Source of the DNA: JBBIRT01 sp037441725
Lineage (GTDB): Bacteria > Desulfobacterota > BSN033 > UBA1163
NCBI GenBank assembly: GCA_037441725.1
Contig: JBBIRT010000011.1
Coordinates: 1-37,672, forward strand
Length of the DNA stretch: 37,672 bases
Reading direction: 5' to 3'
Shown: in pieces, positions 8,296 through 16,786 of the stretch
How positions within the stretch are numbered: position 1 is the first letter of the stretch
How the letters are laid out: each line of letters opens with the position of its first letter
Program-made: the position numbers and the translations under genes
Notes under the pieces: generated by a model
Seen by the model: the letters and a program-made list of their open reading frames with translations, nothing else
What the model was told of the DNA's origin: nothing
Database searches by the model: none

Positions 8296-9603
8296 CTAAC
8301 TCGCCGGCTCAGGAAGTTTCTCCATTTTAACCTTTGAAATTCTCTGGCCAACCATTTCAACAATCTTTATTCTTTTCCCTTCAATTTCTAATGAATCCCC
8401 GGTTTGGGGAATCTTTTGCAAGGCGGTCATTAAGAATCCTCCAAGGGTTTCATACTCTGGGGATTCAGGGAGTTGGATCTGATAATCTTCTTTCAAATCC
8501 CTCAAACTAATAGATGGATCAATTAACATCGTTCCATCTGAAAGTGGGATCACAGGGCTTTCGGTATCATATTCATCCCTGATTTCCCCCACGATTTCTT
8601 CAATCAAATCTTCGATGGTCACAAGCCCAGAAATCCCCCCATATTCATCCACCACCAGAGCCATATGGGTCCTCCTCTTTTGCATCTCCCTTAAAAGGAG
8701 GCTGATCTTCATGGTTTCTGGGATGAAAAAAGGAGGTTTGATGATCTTTCGAATCTCAACCTGTCCATTTTTTGCAAGGAGAGTAAGGAAATCTTTTGCA
8801 TAAAGAATTCCACGTATATCATTGAAATCCTTTCCAAAGACAGGGTAGCGAGAAAATTGCTCTTCTTCGATCATTGAAAAAATCTCTTGGATCGACCTAT
8901 CCATCTGGATCATTACCATCTGAGTATCAGGGACCATCACCTCTTTGACTGACATATCCGTGAATTCGAAGACGCTTTGGAGGATCTTTTCTTCTGCAGG
9001 CTCAAAGATGCCATGCTTTCCTCCCTCCTTGATCAACATCTTTACTTCTTCCTCAGAGATATAGGCCCTCTCAGTAAAGGTTTTTCGGCCAAAAGGAAGA
9101 AGGACAAGGTTGGTGCTTAAGATTAGGAATTTAACAAAAATGGAAACTATTTTTGAAAAGGCATCAATGGACCTTGCGGTCCATAATCCCACTCTTTCGG
9201 GGTGCATCAAGGCAACGGACTTTGGGACCAGTTCACCAAAAATAACGGAGAAATAGGTGATGATGACCACGACCATCCCAATAGCAATCGGTTCAGCAGC
9301 CAATGAGATGGCCTGAATAGGCACCCCCTTTAATATAGGCTCTATTACCTTTGCGGAGGCTGCTCCTCCAATTGCTGAGGCCAGGACACCTATCAGGGTG
9401 ATGCCGATTTGGATCGTGGCAAGAAAACGATCAGGTTCTTCTTTGAGCCTTAGAAAGATCTTTGCCTCTTTCTTTCCGCTTTCAGCTAATTGCCTCACTT
9501 GGCTTTTTCTTGCTGTGACCACGGCGATCTCAGTCCCTGCTAAGTAACCATTAAACAGGATAAGGATGGCGATAATCACTATTTCTGAAAGAAGGTCTTC
9601 CAT
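8296..9603 (-). CDS. CNNM/CorC-family membrane protein with CBS pair
   Basis: 435 residues. An N-terminal DUF21/CNNM transmembrane domain (about 1-180) has hydrophobic segments near 8-25, 60-80, 100-125 and 150-170. A CBS pair (about 200-320) includes VMVPDTQMVMI and HMALVVDEYGGISGLVTIED. A C-terminal CorC_HlyC domain (about 340-425) starts with GTMLIDPSISL. These inner-membrane proteins are linked to Mg2+ or other ion efflux and resistance; older annotation calls them hemolysins. The ATG follows GGAGGGATGAAAC. The gene converges on the OmpA-like gene and lies downstream of dapL on the same strand. Confidence 0.9.
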   Translation of the reverse strand: MEDLLSEIVIIAILILFNGYLAGTEIAVVTARKSQVRQLAESGKKEAKIFLRLKEEPDRFLATIQIGITLIGVLASAIGGAASAKVIEPILKGVPIQAISLAAEPIAIGMVVVIITYFSVIFGELVPKSVALMHPERVGLWTARSIDAFSKIVSIFVKFLILSTNLVLLPFGRKTFTERAYISEEEVKMLIKEGGKHGIFEPAEEKILQSVFEFTDMSVKEVMVPDTQMVMIQMDRSIQEIFSMIEEEQFSRYPVFGKDFNDIRGILYAKDFLTLLAKNGQVEIRKIIKPPFFIPETMKISLLLREMQKRRTHMALVVDEYGGISGLVTIEDLIEEIVGEIRDEYDTESPVIPLSDGTMLIDPSISLRDLKEDYQIQLPESPEYETLGGFLMTALQKIPQTGDSLEIEGKRIKIVEMVGQRISKVKMEKLPEPAS

Positions 9604-9683
9604 GTTTCATCCCTCCAAAAATCCCTTTTCATGTGGAAGGTTTTTTCAAACAAATGATCGATCTTGAGGAATTGGAAGGTTAT

Positions 9684-10850
9684 TTAAAATTTAATCCTTT
9701 TAAGTCTTTCAATGGCCTCTTTTAATCGAGCCTCTTCAAGGGTAAGGGCCATACGAATATAACCTTCTCCCTCATCCCCGAAACCATTACCAGGAGTAGC
9801 AACGATCCCTCCCTGTTCAAGCAAAAGGGTAGAAAATTGAGTAGAAGTATAACCTTCTGGAACCTGTATCCAAAGATAGAAGGTGGCCTTGGGCCACTCC
9901 ACTTCCAATCCAATCTCTCGAAGGCCTCTTACCATCACATCCCTTCTTCTCTCATAGGTTTTAATGGTTTCTAAGAGAGGAGTTTCAAGATGGTGGAGGG
10001 CCTCTATCCCTGCCTCTTGGATGGCCTGAAAAAGACCCGAATCGATATTGGTCTTTACCCTGCCTAAACCAGAAACAACTTGTGAGTTTCCAACCACAAA
10101 TCCGATTCTCCAACCCGTCATATTAAATGTCTTAGAGAGACTATGGAACTCAATCCCAACCTCTTTTGACCCTTCAGTCTCTAATAAACTAATCGGCCGG
10201 TACCCATCAAATGCCACCTCTGAATAGGCTGCATCATGGCAGACAATAACTTGATAGCGATGGGCAAAGTCAACTATTTCTTTAAAAAATGATTTCTCAG
10301 CCACAGCAGAGGTGGGGTTATTGGGATAGTTGAGGAAAAGGAGTTTTGATTTCTTAGCGACTCCCTCTGGAATCTTTGTGAGATCAGGTAAAAATCCATT
10401 CTCCTTTCGAAGAGGTAGAAAATATGGGATTCCTCCTGCAAAGAGGGTTGAAACCCGATAAACAGGGTAACCCGGATTGGGAACCAGTACATAATCTCCT
10501 GGATCAACAAAGGCCAAGGGAAGATGGGCAATCCCTTCTTTCGATCCAATCAAGGAAAGCACTTCTTTCTCAGGATCGAGTTTGACTCCAAATCTTTTCT
10601 CAAACCATTGGGCCGCAGCGGTTCGGAATTCAATCATCCCTTCATAGGTAGGATATCGATGGTTCTTAGGGTTCTCCGCAGCCTTCTTCAGACGTTCTAT
10701 GATCAGTTTTGGAGTGGGGAGGTCAGGGTCCCCAATCCCAAGATCGATGAGATCGACTCCTTTCTTCTTCATCTCTTCCTTCTTCTTATCGATCTCAGCA
10801 AAAAGATAGGGTGGAATTTGATCAATCCTTTTTGCCATTTCAATGCGCAT
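9684..10850 (-). CDS. dapL: LL-diaminopimelate aminotransferase (DapL type)
   Basis: Class I/II PLP aminotransferase, 388 residues. The opening PPYLFAEIDKKKEEMKKKG and GIGDPDLPTP match the DapL group that makes LL-diaminopimelate directly from tetrahydrodipicolinate for lysine and peptidoglycan. The PLP lysine lies in SLSKTFNMTGWRIGF; NYPNNPTSAVA and HDAAYSEVAF are also present. The ATG follows GGAGGAGACTAGG. No other lysine-pathway gene is in the window, so the substrate is assigned from family resemblance, and another amino-acid aminotransferase is possible. A collapsed repeat copy lies just upstream. Confidence 0.82.
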   Translation of the reverse strand: MRIEMAKRIDQIPPYLFAEIDKKKEEMKKKGVDLIDLGIGDPDLPTPKLIIERLKKAAENPKNHRYPTYEGMIEFRTAAAQWFEKRFGVKLDPEKEVLSLIGSKEGIAHLPLAFVDPGDYVLVPNPGYPVYRVSTLFAGGIPYFLPLRKENGFLPDLTKIPEGVAKKSKLLFLNYPNNPTSAVAEKSFFKEIVDFAHRYQVIVCHDAAYSEVAFDGYRPISLLETEGSKEVGIEFHSLSKTFNMTGWRIGFVVGNSQVVSGLGRVKTNIDSGLFQAIQEAGIEALHHLETPLLETIKTYERRRDVMVRGLREIGLEVEWPKATFYLWIQVPEGYTSTQFSTLLLEQGGIVATPGNGFGDEGEGYIRMALTLEEARLKEAIERLKRIKF

Positions 10851-10950
10851 CCTAGTCTCCTCCCTCGCTTAGTCTTGACCACAAACTGTTTTATAATTTT
10901 TTATCTTAAGGGCTTTCCATTTGAAATTCAAGCAAAAGTTGTAGTTCATG

Positions 10951-11043
10951 GGAATGCCCCACTCTTTCGGGGAATTAGGCAGGGATTTTCGGAGATATCC
11001 CTGCCTGATTCTAATAGGGTTCCCCACTTCAGTGATGCATTAC
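10951..11043. repeat. Palindromic interspersed repeat, copy 2 (core deleted, both arms)
   Basis: Both arms are present but the central part seen in copy 3 is missing. Outer stem AATGC..CACT pairs with AGTGATGCATT. The inner perfect 10-bp stem AGGCAGGGAT (10977-10986) pairs with ATCCCTGCCT (10997-11006). The right arm (10991-11043) nearly equals copy 1 in reverse complement. It lies between divergent dapL and bamD-lptA. The rest of this intergenic stretch (11044-11252) holds nothing recognised. Confidence 0.8.
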
Positions 11044-11252
11044 AATTCATGTTATTCCTTCATTCATGGGAGGCTACGCTCACAGACCCGGCTGGAATCT
11101 TTTCAAAATCCTTTCAAGTGGATAATCCTCCCTATCAGATCATCAAGTTCCTGCGCTTCACTGAGGGATTGCTTACTGCTTAAGATTTTCTTTAGTTTCC
11201 TTCTCGGACCTATTTCCAATGTCAGAGGATTCTAAATTCTAAGGGTCTTATA

Positions 11253-11281
11253 TTGACATCTTCTGTCTTACCAATCATAAT
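11253..11281 (+). promoter_or_regulatory. Sigma70-type promoter of bamD-lptA
   Basis: TTGACA at 11253-11258, a 17-base spacer, CATAAT at 11276-11281 (5 of 6). The predicted start near 11288 leaves only about 9 untranslated bases before ATG 11297, so the GAGG at 11285-11288 would sit at the very 5' end of the message. Confidence 0.65.
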
Positions 11282-11296
11282 TATGAGGTTTTACGA

Positions 11297-12763
11297 ATGC
11301 TTGATATGAATAAAAAAATACTTTTTAAATGGGGCTTTTTCTTTACTATCGTCCTCATCCTTATTTTTGGATGTAGTGGAAAGGCGGTGAAGACAATAGA
11401 GGGAGATCCTGAAATCTTGTATAGACAAGGATTGGTCCTGTTTAATAAAAGGGATTATTCAGAGGCCTTAAAGAAGTTTCAAGAGTTAAAATCAAATTTT
11501 CCAGATAGCCCACCCTATTCGATTTGGGCTGAGCTAAAAGTTGGGGATTGTCACTTCATGAAAGAAGAATATGTGGAGGCCATTGCTGCCTATGAAGAAT
11601 TTAAAAAGATCCACCCTGGACATGAAGAGACAGCCTATGTTCAATTCCAAATAGGAATGTCCTATTTCAATCAGATGCGATCTTATGATCGAGATCAGAC
11701 TCCCACTCTGAAGGCCCTCTCAAATTTTGAATATCTGGTTGCCAATTATCCTCCAAGCCTATTCACAGAAAAGGCCAAGGAAAAGATCAGGATTTGCAGA
11801 AAAAGGCTGGTGGACCATGAATTCTATATTGGAAATTTCTATTTTAGGCATGGAAAATTTCTGGCCGCTGCCTCCCGTTTCGAAGGAATCTTAGAGAAAT
11901 TTCCAAAAGAGCCTGACGAGGATAAATACCTCTTTCATTTAGGGAAAAGTTACCTTGAACTCAAACAATGGGAGAAAGCCAATTCTGTATTGATGAAGAT
12001 TGTGACAGCATTTCCCAATAGTTTCTACTTTAAAGAAGCCAAAACTCTCCTTGAGAAGAGCTTGATAGAAAATAGATCTTTAGAAAAGAAAAAAGAATTA
12101 AAAAATGATAAAGAAGTCGTTGAGGAAGAATCCCATCGCTTTACCTTCGTCCATTTTGAAGAAGAAGGCAGAATGCCTATCTCTTTTAACGAGGATAAAA
12201 GGACTAAAATCCCTGTTTCTACAGAGGCCAAACTGGAACGCCCTCCTTTTTTTAGTCCTCCACCCCAACCATCCATTCGGAAAGAACCATCCGTAGAAAT
12301 AAGGCCTCCATCTCCAGCAAGATCAGACGAAAAGGGGGAACCTGAAGACAATCAAAAAACGAATCTTGTAGATAGGACTCAACCCATCGATATCACCTCT
12401 GATAAGGTGGAAGCCCTTCGGAAAGAAAATTTGATCATCTTTAAAGGAAACGTCATTGCCCGACAGAGAGATTTAGTGATTTACGCCGATTCTATAGAGG
12501 CCGTGATCCTCGAGGATGGCAAAGGGATTGAAAGGGTGATCGCTAAAGGGGATGTAAAAATCCAACAGGGTCTCCGTATTGCCAGTTGTCAGAAAGCAAT
12601 ATTTAACAATTTTGATCAAAAGATCGTATTGACAGGGGATCCAAGGGTCTCTGAAGGAGAGAATATCGTTTCAGGAGAGGAGATCATCTTCGATATCGAA
12701 AAGAACCGGATTGAGGTAAAAAGCGGATCAGGAGGTCGTGGAAAGGCAAAGATTCAACCTTGA
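11297..12763 (+). CDS. BamD-LptA fusion lipoprotein
   Basis: 488 residues in three parts. Residues 1-26 are a lipoprotein signal with lipobox IFGC (C26). Residues about 37-245 are tetratricopeptide-type repeats with BamD (YfiO) spacing: ILYRQGLVLFNKRDYSEALK, later EEYVEAIAAYEEFKKIHP and HLGKSYLELKQWEKA. A charged, proline-rich linker covers about 250-360. From residue 361, PIDITSDKVEALRKEN, FKGNVIARQRD, IYADSIEA, GDVKIQQG, KIVLTGDPRV and SGEEIIFDIEKNRIEV read as an LptA/OstA domain. BamD helps fold outer-membrane proteins and LptA bridges lipopolysaccharide across the periplasm; one lipidated chain would hold both at the outer membrane. Each half is complete, with no frame change between them. 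The joint function is inference. Confidence 0.82.
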   Translation: MLDMNKKILFKWGFFFTIVLILIFGCSGKAVKTIEGDPEILYRQGLVLFNKRDYSEALKKFQELKSNFPDSPPYSIWAELKVGDCHFMKEEYVEAIAAYEEFKKIHPGHEETAYVQFQIGMSYFNQMRSYDRDQTPTLKALSNFEYLVANYPPSLFTEKAKEKIRICRKRLVDHEFYIGNFYFRHGKFLAAASRFEGILEKFPKEPDEDKYLFHLGKSYLELKQWEKANSVLMKIVTAFPNSFYFKEAKTLLEKSLIENRSLEKKKELKNDKEVVEEESHRFTFVHFEEEGRMPISFNEDKRTKIPVSTEAKLERPPFFSPPPQPSIRKEPSVEIRPPSPARSDEKGEPEDNQKTNLVDRTQPIDITSDKVEALRKENLIIFKGNVIARQRDLVIYADSIEAVILEDGKGIERVIAKGDVKIQQGLRIASCQKAIFNNFDQKIVLTGDPRVSEGENIVSGEEIIFDIEKNRIEVKSGSGGRGKAKIQP

Positions 12764-12786
12764 GAAGAAATTGAAAGACTTAAATA

Positions 12787-12808
12787 AGAAGGGCTCTTCC
12801 TCCCTTCT
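12787..12808 (+). terminator. Possible terminator after bamD-lptA
   Basis: 7-bp stem AGAAGGG (12787-12793) and CCCTTCT (12802-12808) with an 8-base loop. No T-run follows directly, so this is a weak candidate. It lies between the bamD-lptA stop and the ffh promoter. Confidence 0.3.
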
Positions 12809-12857
12809 GCTCCCCATGTTTCTCCCCTAAGTCTGTCAGATTTCCTATTGGGCTGAT

Positions 12858-12886
12858 TTGACAACCCGACCCTAAGCGAATAAAAT
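12858..12886 (+). promoter_or_regulatory. Sigma70-type promoter of ffh
   Basis: TTGACA at 12858-12863, a 17-base spacer, TAAAAT at 12881-12886 (5 of 6). The predicted transcript start is near 12893, which excludes the in-frame TTG at 12891 as a start and supports ATG 12912. Confidence 0.65.
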
Positions 12887-12911
12887 TAAATTGTTATTTA
12901 GGAATTCAATT

Positions 12912-14252
12912 ATGTTTGAAAATCTTTCATCCAAATTGGATGCCATTTTTAAGAAATTGAGAGGACATGGAAAGCTGACAGAGCAGAATATACAAGAAGC
13001 TCTGAAAGAAGTAAGGATCGCCCTCTTAGAGGCTGATGTCAACTTCAAGGTCGTCAAAGATTTCATCCAACAAATCCAGGAAAGGGCAATTGGCCAAGAA
13101 GTCATGGAAAGCCTAACCCCTGCTCAACAGTTGGTCAAAATTGTAAAGGAAGAGATGACCTCCTTGATGGGAGATGGGGAGCAAAAGATCAATCTTTCAG
13201 GAAGTCCTCCTATCCCAATCATGTTGGTGGGTCTCCATGGATGCGGAAAAACCACCACAGCAGCTAAACTTGCCAAGTATTTTCAAGAGAAAAAGAAGCG
13301 ACCTTTCCTTGTTCCTGCTGATGTTTACCGACCTGCAGCCATTGACCAATTACAGAAATTGGGGGCAGAATTAAAGGTCGATTTTTATAAACCTGAACCT
13401 TCCCAGACACCCTTGGAGATCTGCATAAAGGCAAAAGAGGTGGCCCTGAAGGGAGGGTTTGATTTAATGCTCATCGATACCGCAGGAAGGCTTCATATTG
13501 ATGAGGCATTGATGCTCGAGCTTCGAGAGATTAAGGATCAGGTCAAACCCCGTGAGGTGCTTTTGGTGGCAGATGCCATGACTGGCCAAGATGCAGTCAA
13601 TATTGCTAAGAATTTCAATGAACGTCTTGGAGTGGATGGGATTATCCTAACCAAAATGGATGGAGATGCCCGAGGGGGGGCTGCCCTTTCCATTAAATCT
13701 GTCACTCAAAAACCAATCAAGTTTATTGGAGTGGGAGAAAAGTTAGATGCCTTAGAGGTCTTCCATCCTGATCGGATGGTTTCAAGAATCTTGGGGATGG
13801 GAGATGTCCTTACCTTAATAGAAAAAGCAGAGGCTGCCTTTGATGAGAAGAAGGCAAAAGAATTGGAAAGGAAAATCCGCAAGGATTCCTTCAACTTAGA
13901 AGATTTTAGAGATCAGATTCATCAGATTAAAAAGATGGGGTCATTGGAATCGATCCTGGGAATGATTCCAGGACTTTCCAAAAAGATGAGGGGGTTGGGA
14001 GGAATCAACTTCGATGAGAAAGAACTGGTGAAGGTGGAAGCCATTATCAACTCCATGACGCCCCGAGAGAGAGCCAATTATCAAATGATCAATGGCAGTA
14101 GAAGAATGAGGATCGCTCGTGGAAGTGGAACAAGCATTCAAGATGTCAATCGACTTTTAAAACAGTTTGCCCAGGTTCGAAAGATGATGAAACAGTTTTC
14201 CAAATTGGGGGAGAAGGGATTGGGGAGAGGAAGAATGCCATTCTTTTCCTAA
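12912..14252 (+). CDS. ffh: Signal recognition particle protein Ffh (SRP54)
   Basis: 446 residues. It binds signal sequences of nascent membrane proteins together with 4.5S RNA and delivers ribosomes to FtsY. N domain about 1-95. G domain about 96-295 with G1 GLHGCGKTT (107-115), DTAGRLHIDE, and TKMDGDARGGAALS. The M domain to the C-terminus contains RRMRIARGSGTSIQDVNRLL, the RNA-binding block, but is poor in Met at the end. The Cys in the P-loop replaces the more usual Ser or Ala and should be tolerated. ATG 12912 follows TTTAGGAATTC. Its stop is 114 bases before rpsP, the start of a ribosomal and RNA-modification operon. Confidence 0.96.
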   Translation: MFENLSSKLDAIFKKLRGHGKLTEQNIQEALKEVRIALLEADVNFKVVKDFIQQIQERAIGQEVMESLTPAQQLVKIVKEEMTSLMGDGEQKINLSGSPPIPIMLVGLHGCGKTTTAAKLAKYFQEKKKRPFLVPADVYRPAAIDQLQKLGAELKVDFYKPEPSQTPLEICIKAKEVALKGGFDLMLIDTAGRLHIDEALMLELREIKDQVKPREVLLVADAMTGQDAVNIAKNFNERLGVDGIILTKMDGDARGGAALSIKSVTQKPIKFIGVGEKLDALEVFHPDRMVSRILGMGDVLTLIEKAEAAFDEKKAKELERKIRKDSFNLEDFRDQIHQIKKMGSLESILGMIPGLSKKMRGLGGINFDEKELVKVEAIINSMTPRERANYQMINGSRRMRIARGSGTSIQDVNRLLKQFAQVRKMMKQFSKLGEKGLGRGRMPFFS

Positions 14253-14366
14253 TCACACACAGAAAGATACTAAGAGAGAGGGTTTAATTCATTTGGATTT
14301 AAATTGGTTTTCATTCCGTTTTTAACTTTCTGGGATACTTTGACAAAGGAGGTGGCTGAAAAAGAG

Positions 14367-14636
14367 ATGGGCGCATCCATGAGATTAATGAGATTTGGTG
14401 GTAAAAAGAGTCCCTACTATCGAATTGTGGTTGCAGATCGCCGTGCTGCAAGGGATGGTAAATTTCTTGAGCAGGTGGGAACCTATGATCCAAAGAAAAA
14501 TCCGGCTGAAGTTCATTTTAAAGAAGAGAAGGCGGTTCAGTGGCTGAAAAAGGGAGCTCAGCCTACCCCAACCGTTCGCCAACTTTTATTACGCTCTGGA
14601 ATTACAAAGAAGTTGACGGAAGAAAAGGCTGAATAA
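14367..14636 (+). CDS. rpsP: 30S ribosomal protein S16
   Basis: 89 residues. Body block YYRIVVADRRAARDGKFLEQ and GTYDPKKNPAEVHF are diagnostic for S16. ATG 14367 gives MGASMRLMRFGG-, matching the usual family start. AAAGGAGG lies at 14345-14352, rather far upstream (about 14 bases), with a purine-rich AAAAAGAG closer. A GTG at 14352 in frame overlaps that site and is less likely. First gene of the run rpsP-khpA-rimM-trmD-rplS, a widely conserved order. Confidence 0.93.
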   Translation: MGASMRLMRFGGKKSPYYRIVVADRRAARDGKFLEQVGTYDPKKNPAEVHFKEEKAVQWLKKGAQPTPTVRQLLLRSGITKKLTEEKAE

Positions 14637-14706
14637 GCCTCCTTTTCCCAAATCCGTGCTGAGGATAGAAGCCTTCGAAAACGGACATAATCCATGGAGG
14701 TGGGAT

Positions 14707-14943
14707 ATGGATGCAAAAGAACTCATTGAATATATTGCCAAAGCGTTGGTCGATCATCCAGATCAAGTCAGGGTCTCAGAAATCGAGGGTGAAAAAACTT
14801 CAGTGATCGAGCTTTCTGTGGCCAAGGATGATTTGGGAAAGGTGATTGGAAAACAGGGAAGGACAGCTCGGGCCATCCGGGTCATCTTAGGTGCAGTCTC
14901 GGCTAATCTGGGGAAACGATCGGTCTTAGAAATCATTGAATAA
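14707..14943 (+). CDS. khpA: KH-domain RNA-binding protein KhpA
   Basis: 78 residues, essentially one KH domain. The GxxG loop is visible in VIGKQGRTARAIRVIL. KhpA is a small RNA chaperone that in some bacteria pairs with KhpB/Jag; a KhpB-like gene is present at 34508-34960. ATG 14707 follows GGAGGTGGGAT. Its position between rpsP and rimM is the conserved one. Confidence 0.93.
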   Translation: MDAKELIEYIAKALVDHPDQVRVSEIEGEKTSVIELSVAKDDLGKVIGKQGRTARAIRVILGAVSANLGKRSVLEIIE

Positions 14944-14946
14944 AGT

Positions 14947-15460
14947 ATGAAGACGAATCTTATCCCCATTGGCAGGGTGGTTAAAACCCATGGGGTGAAG
15001 GGGAGGGTGAAGGTAGAATATTATGGAGAGGATCTCCAACGTTTTTTTCTCTACCAAAAAATTTTTATTGGGAGAGGAAAAGATAAACTCGAACCTTACG
15101 AAGTGATCGAATCGATTCCCCAACCCCCACGTCTCATTCTCCATTTGAAAGGAATTGAGAAGGTTGAAGAGGCTGAGCCACTCCTTGGAAAGGAGATATT
15201 CATCGAGAGAGGGGACCTTCCAAAACTGGAAAAGGGTGAGTATTACTGNNNNNNNNNNAGGATTAGAGGTTGTAACAGAGGAGGGGAAAAGGATCGGAAG
15301 GATCAAAGAGATCTTCTCAACTAAGGCTCATGATCTTTATTTGATCGAAATAAAAGGCAAAGAAATCTTTCTTCCTGCCACCGAAGAGGTGATTCGGGAA
15401 GTCGATCTGCAAAAAGGGGTGATCAAGGTTGCTCAAATTGATGATTTTCTGGAGGATTGA
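14947..15460 (+). CDS. rimM: Ribosome maturation factor RimM, with a 10-N gap inside
   Basis: Binds S19 and assists maturation of the 30S head. The N-terminal domain is before the gap (IPIGRVVKTHGVKGRVKVEY). The C-terminal PRC-barrel follows it (GLEVVTEEGKRIGRIKEIF to IDDFLED). As written, the two halves are in different frames, because the gap is ten N; a gap length divisible by three restores one frame. The family block around here is usually EYYWxDLIGL, and a 12-base gap would supply exactly that. The gene is therefore probably intact. It starts 3 bases after the khpA stop and overlaps the trmD ribosome site. Confidence 0.9.
15249..15258. other. Assembly gap (10 N) inside rimM
   Basis: Ten N between codons for EYY and GLEV of RimM. 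The flanking frames differ by two bases, so the true gap must be a multiple of three; 12 bases fits the family. Confidence 0.95.
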
Positions 15461-15462
15461 GG

Positions 15463-16209
15463 ATGAGATTTGATATTCTTACCCTCTTTCCGAATATGTT
15501 CTCCTCCCCTCTAAGGGAAAGCATATTAGGAAAAGCCATTGAGAAAGGCCTTATTCAGGTTCAGATCGTCAATATCCGGGAGTTTAGCTTAGATAAACAT
15601 AAGACTGTGGATGATACCCCTTATGGGGGTGGCCAGGGCATGGTGATGAAGATCGAACCCATTGCTCGGGCAATCGAGACCATTAAATCTCAAAATCCCT
15701 CTGCCTGGGTCATCTATCTAACTCCTCAGGGAGTACCCCTGAATCAAGATTTAGTGAGAAAACTTTCCTCCTATCCCCATCTCGTTCTATTATGTGGTCG
15801 ATATGAAGGAGTGGATGAAAGGGTGAGAGAGCTTTTGGTGGATGAGGAAATTTCTATAGGGGACTACATCCTGACAGGAGGGGAATTGGCTGCAATGGTG
15901 TTGGTCGATGCAATCTCCAGGTTTATTCCAGGAGTCCTAGGATCAGAACAATCAGCGCAGGATGAATCTTTCTTCAACTCTCTCTTAGAATATCCTCAAT
16001 ATACCCGCCCCTCTAATTATAGAGGGAGTTCTGTCCCAGAAGTTCTCCTTTCTGGAAATCATTTGGCCATCTCTCTCTGGAGGAAAAAAGAGGCCCTTCG
16101 CCGAACCTCAATGAGACGACCTGATCTATTAGCCCGAGCTCATCTCACCAAGGAGGATAAGGAACTGTTAGAGGAAATCCGCAAGGGGAATACGATGGAT
16201 CATGGGTGA
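15463..16209 (+). CDS. trmD: tRNA (guanine-N1-)-methyltransferase
   Basis: 248 residues. SPOUT methyltransferase that makes m1G37 in tRNAs, protecting against frameshifting. Diagnostic blocks: DDTPYGGGQGMVMKIEP, LCGRYEGVDERV, EEISIGDYILTGGELAA and the C-terminal RRPDLL. ATG 15463 has GGAGGA 6 bases upstream; the TTG at 15457 overlaps the end of rimM and is not needed. The stop overlaps the next start (TGATG). Confidence 0.96.
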   Translation: MRFDILTLFPNMFSSPLRESILGKAIEKGLIQVQIVNIREFSLDKHKTVDDTPYGGGQGMVMKIEPIARAIETIKSQNPSAWVIYLTPQGVPLNQDLVRKLSSYPHLVLLCGRYEGVDERVRELLVDEEISIGDYILTGGELAAMVLVDAISRFIPGVLGSEQSAQDESFFNSLLEYPQYTRPSNYRGSSVPEVLLSGNHLAISLWRKKEALRRTSMRRPDLLARAHLTKEDKELLEEIRKGNTMDHG

Positions 16210-16772
16210 TGTCAAACCTCTATATTGGATTGGTTCACTACCCAATTTATGATAGGAGAAAAGGGGTCGTGGCTACAGCGATCACCAATTTCGATATCCA
16301 TGATATTGCTCGTTGTGCCAAGACATTTGGAGTAGAGGGTTTTTTCATCATTACCCCTCTTGAGAGTCAGATTCAATTGGCCAAAAGGATTATCAGGCAT
16401 TGGGTGGAGGGGAAGGGAGCAATTTATAATCCCACTCGGAAAGAATCCTTCTCTCTGGTTCGGATTTCAAGAAGCATTGAGGAGGCAGATCGAGAAATCT
16501 CCGATCTCTGGCACACGAAGGTAAAGCGCGTGGCAACCGGTGCATCTCCTCATCCGAGAAATATTGACTTCAAACACTTAAAGGAGTTGTTAAAAGACCA
16601 AACGATCCCTTTCCTCATTCTTTTTGGAACGGGGTGGGGGTTGACTGAAGAGATAAAAGAAAGCTCTGATTATATTCTCGCTCCCATTGAAGGAAAGGGA
16701 TATAATCATCTCTCTGTTCGTTCAGCCGTGGCCATTATTCTGGATCGGCTCATAGGAGATAGAATTGATTAG
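16209..16772 (+). CDS. SPOUT-like RNA methyltransferase (Methyltrn_RNA_4 type)
   Basis: 187 residues. The opening YIGLVHYPIYDRRKGVVATA and TNFDIHDIARCAKTFGVEG, with ILFGTGWGLTEE and GYNHLSVRSAVAIILDR near the end, match the uncharacterised SAM-dependent RNA methyltransferase family found beside trmD in deltaproteobacteria and Aquificae. The final block resembles the knotted SAM site of SPOUT enzymes. The RNA target is unknown. Its ATG overlaps the trmD stop (TGATG), so the two are translationally coupled. There is no good ribosome site of its own, which supports coupling. Confidence 0.85.
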   Translation: MSNLYIGLVHYPIYDRRKGVVATAITNFDIHDIARCAKTFGVEGFFIITPLESQIQLAKRIIRHWVEGKGAIYNPTRKESFSLVRISRSIEEADREISDLWHTKVKRVATGASPHPRNIDFKHLKELLKDQTIPFLILFGTGWGLTEEIKESSDYILAPIEGKGYNHLSVRSAVAIILDRLIGDRID

Positions 16773-16786
16773 GGAAGGAGAAGAAG

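Noticed and set aside
10524..11235. Plus-strand open frames across the dapL start and repeat copy 2
   Set aside because: They run antisense to dapL and through the palindromic repeat, with no ribosome site and no recognisable protein.
14340..14345. TTGACA before rpsP as a separate promoter
   Set aside because: A suitable -10 box would fall within or after the start codon; the site is also part of the ribosome-binding region.
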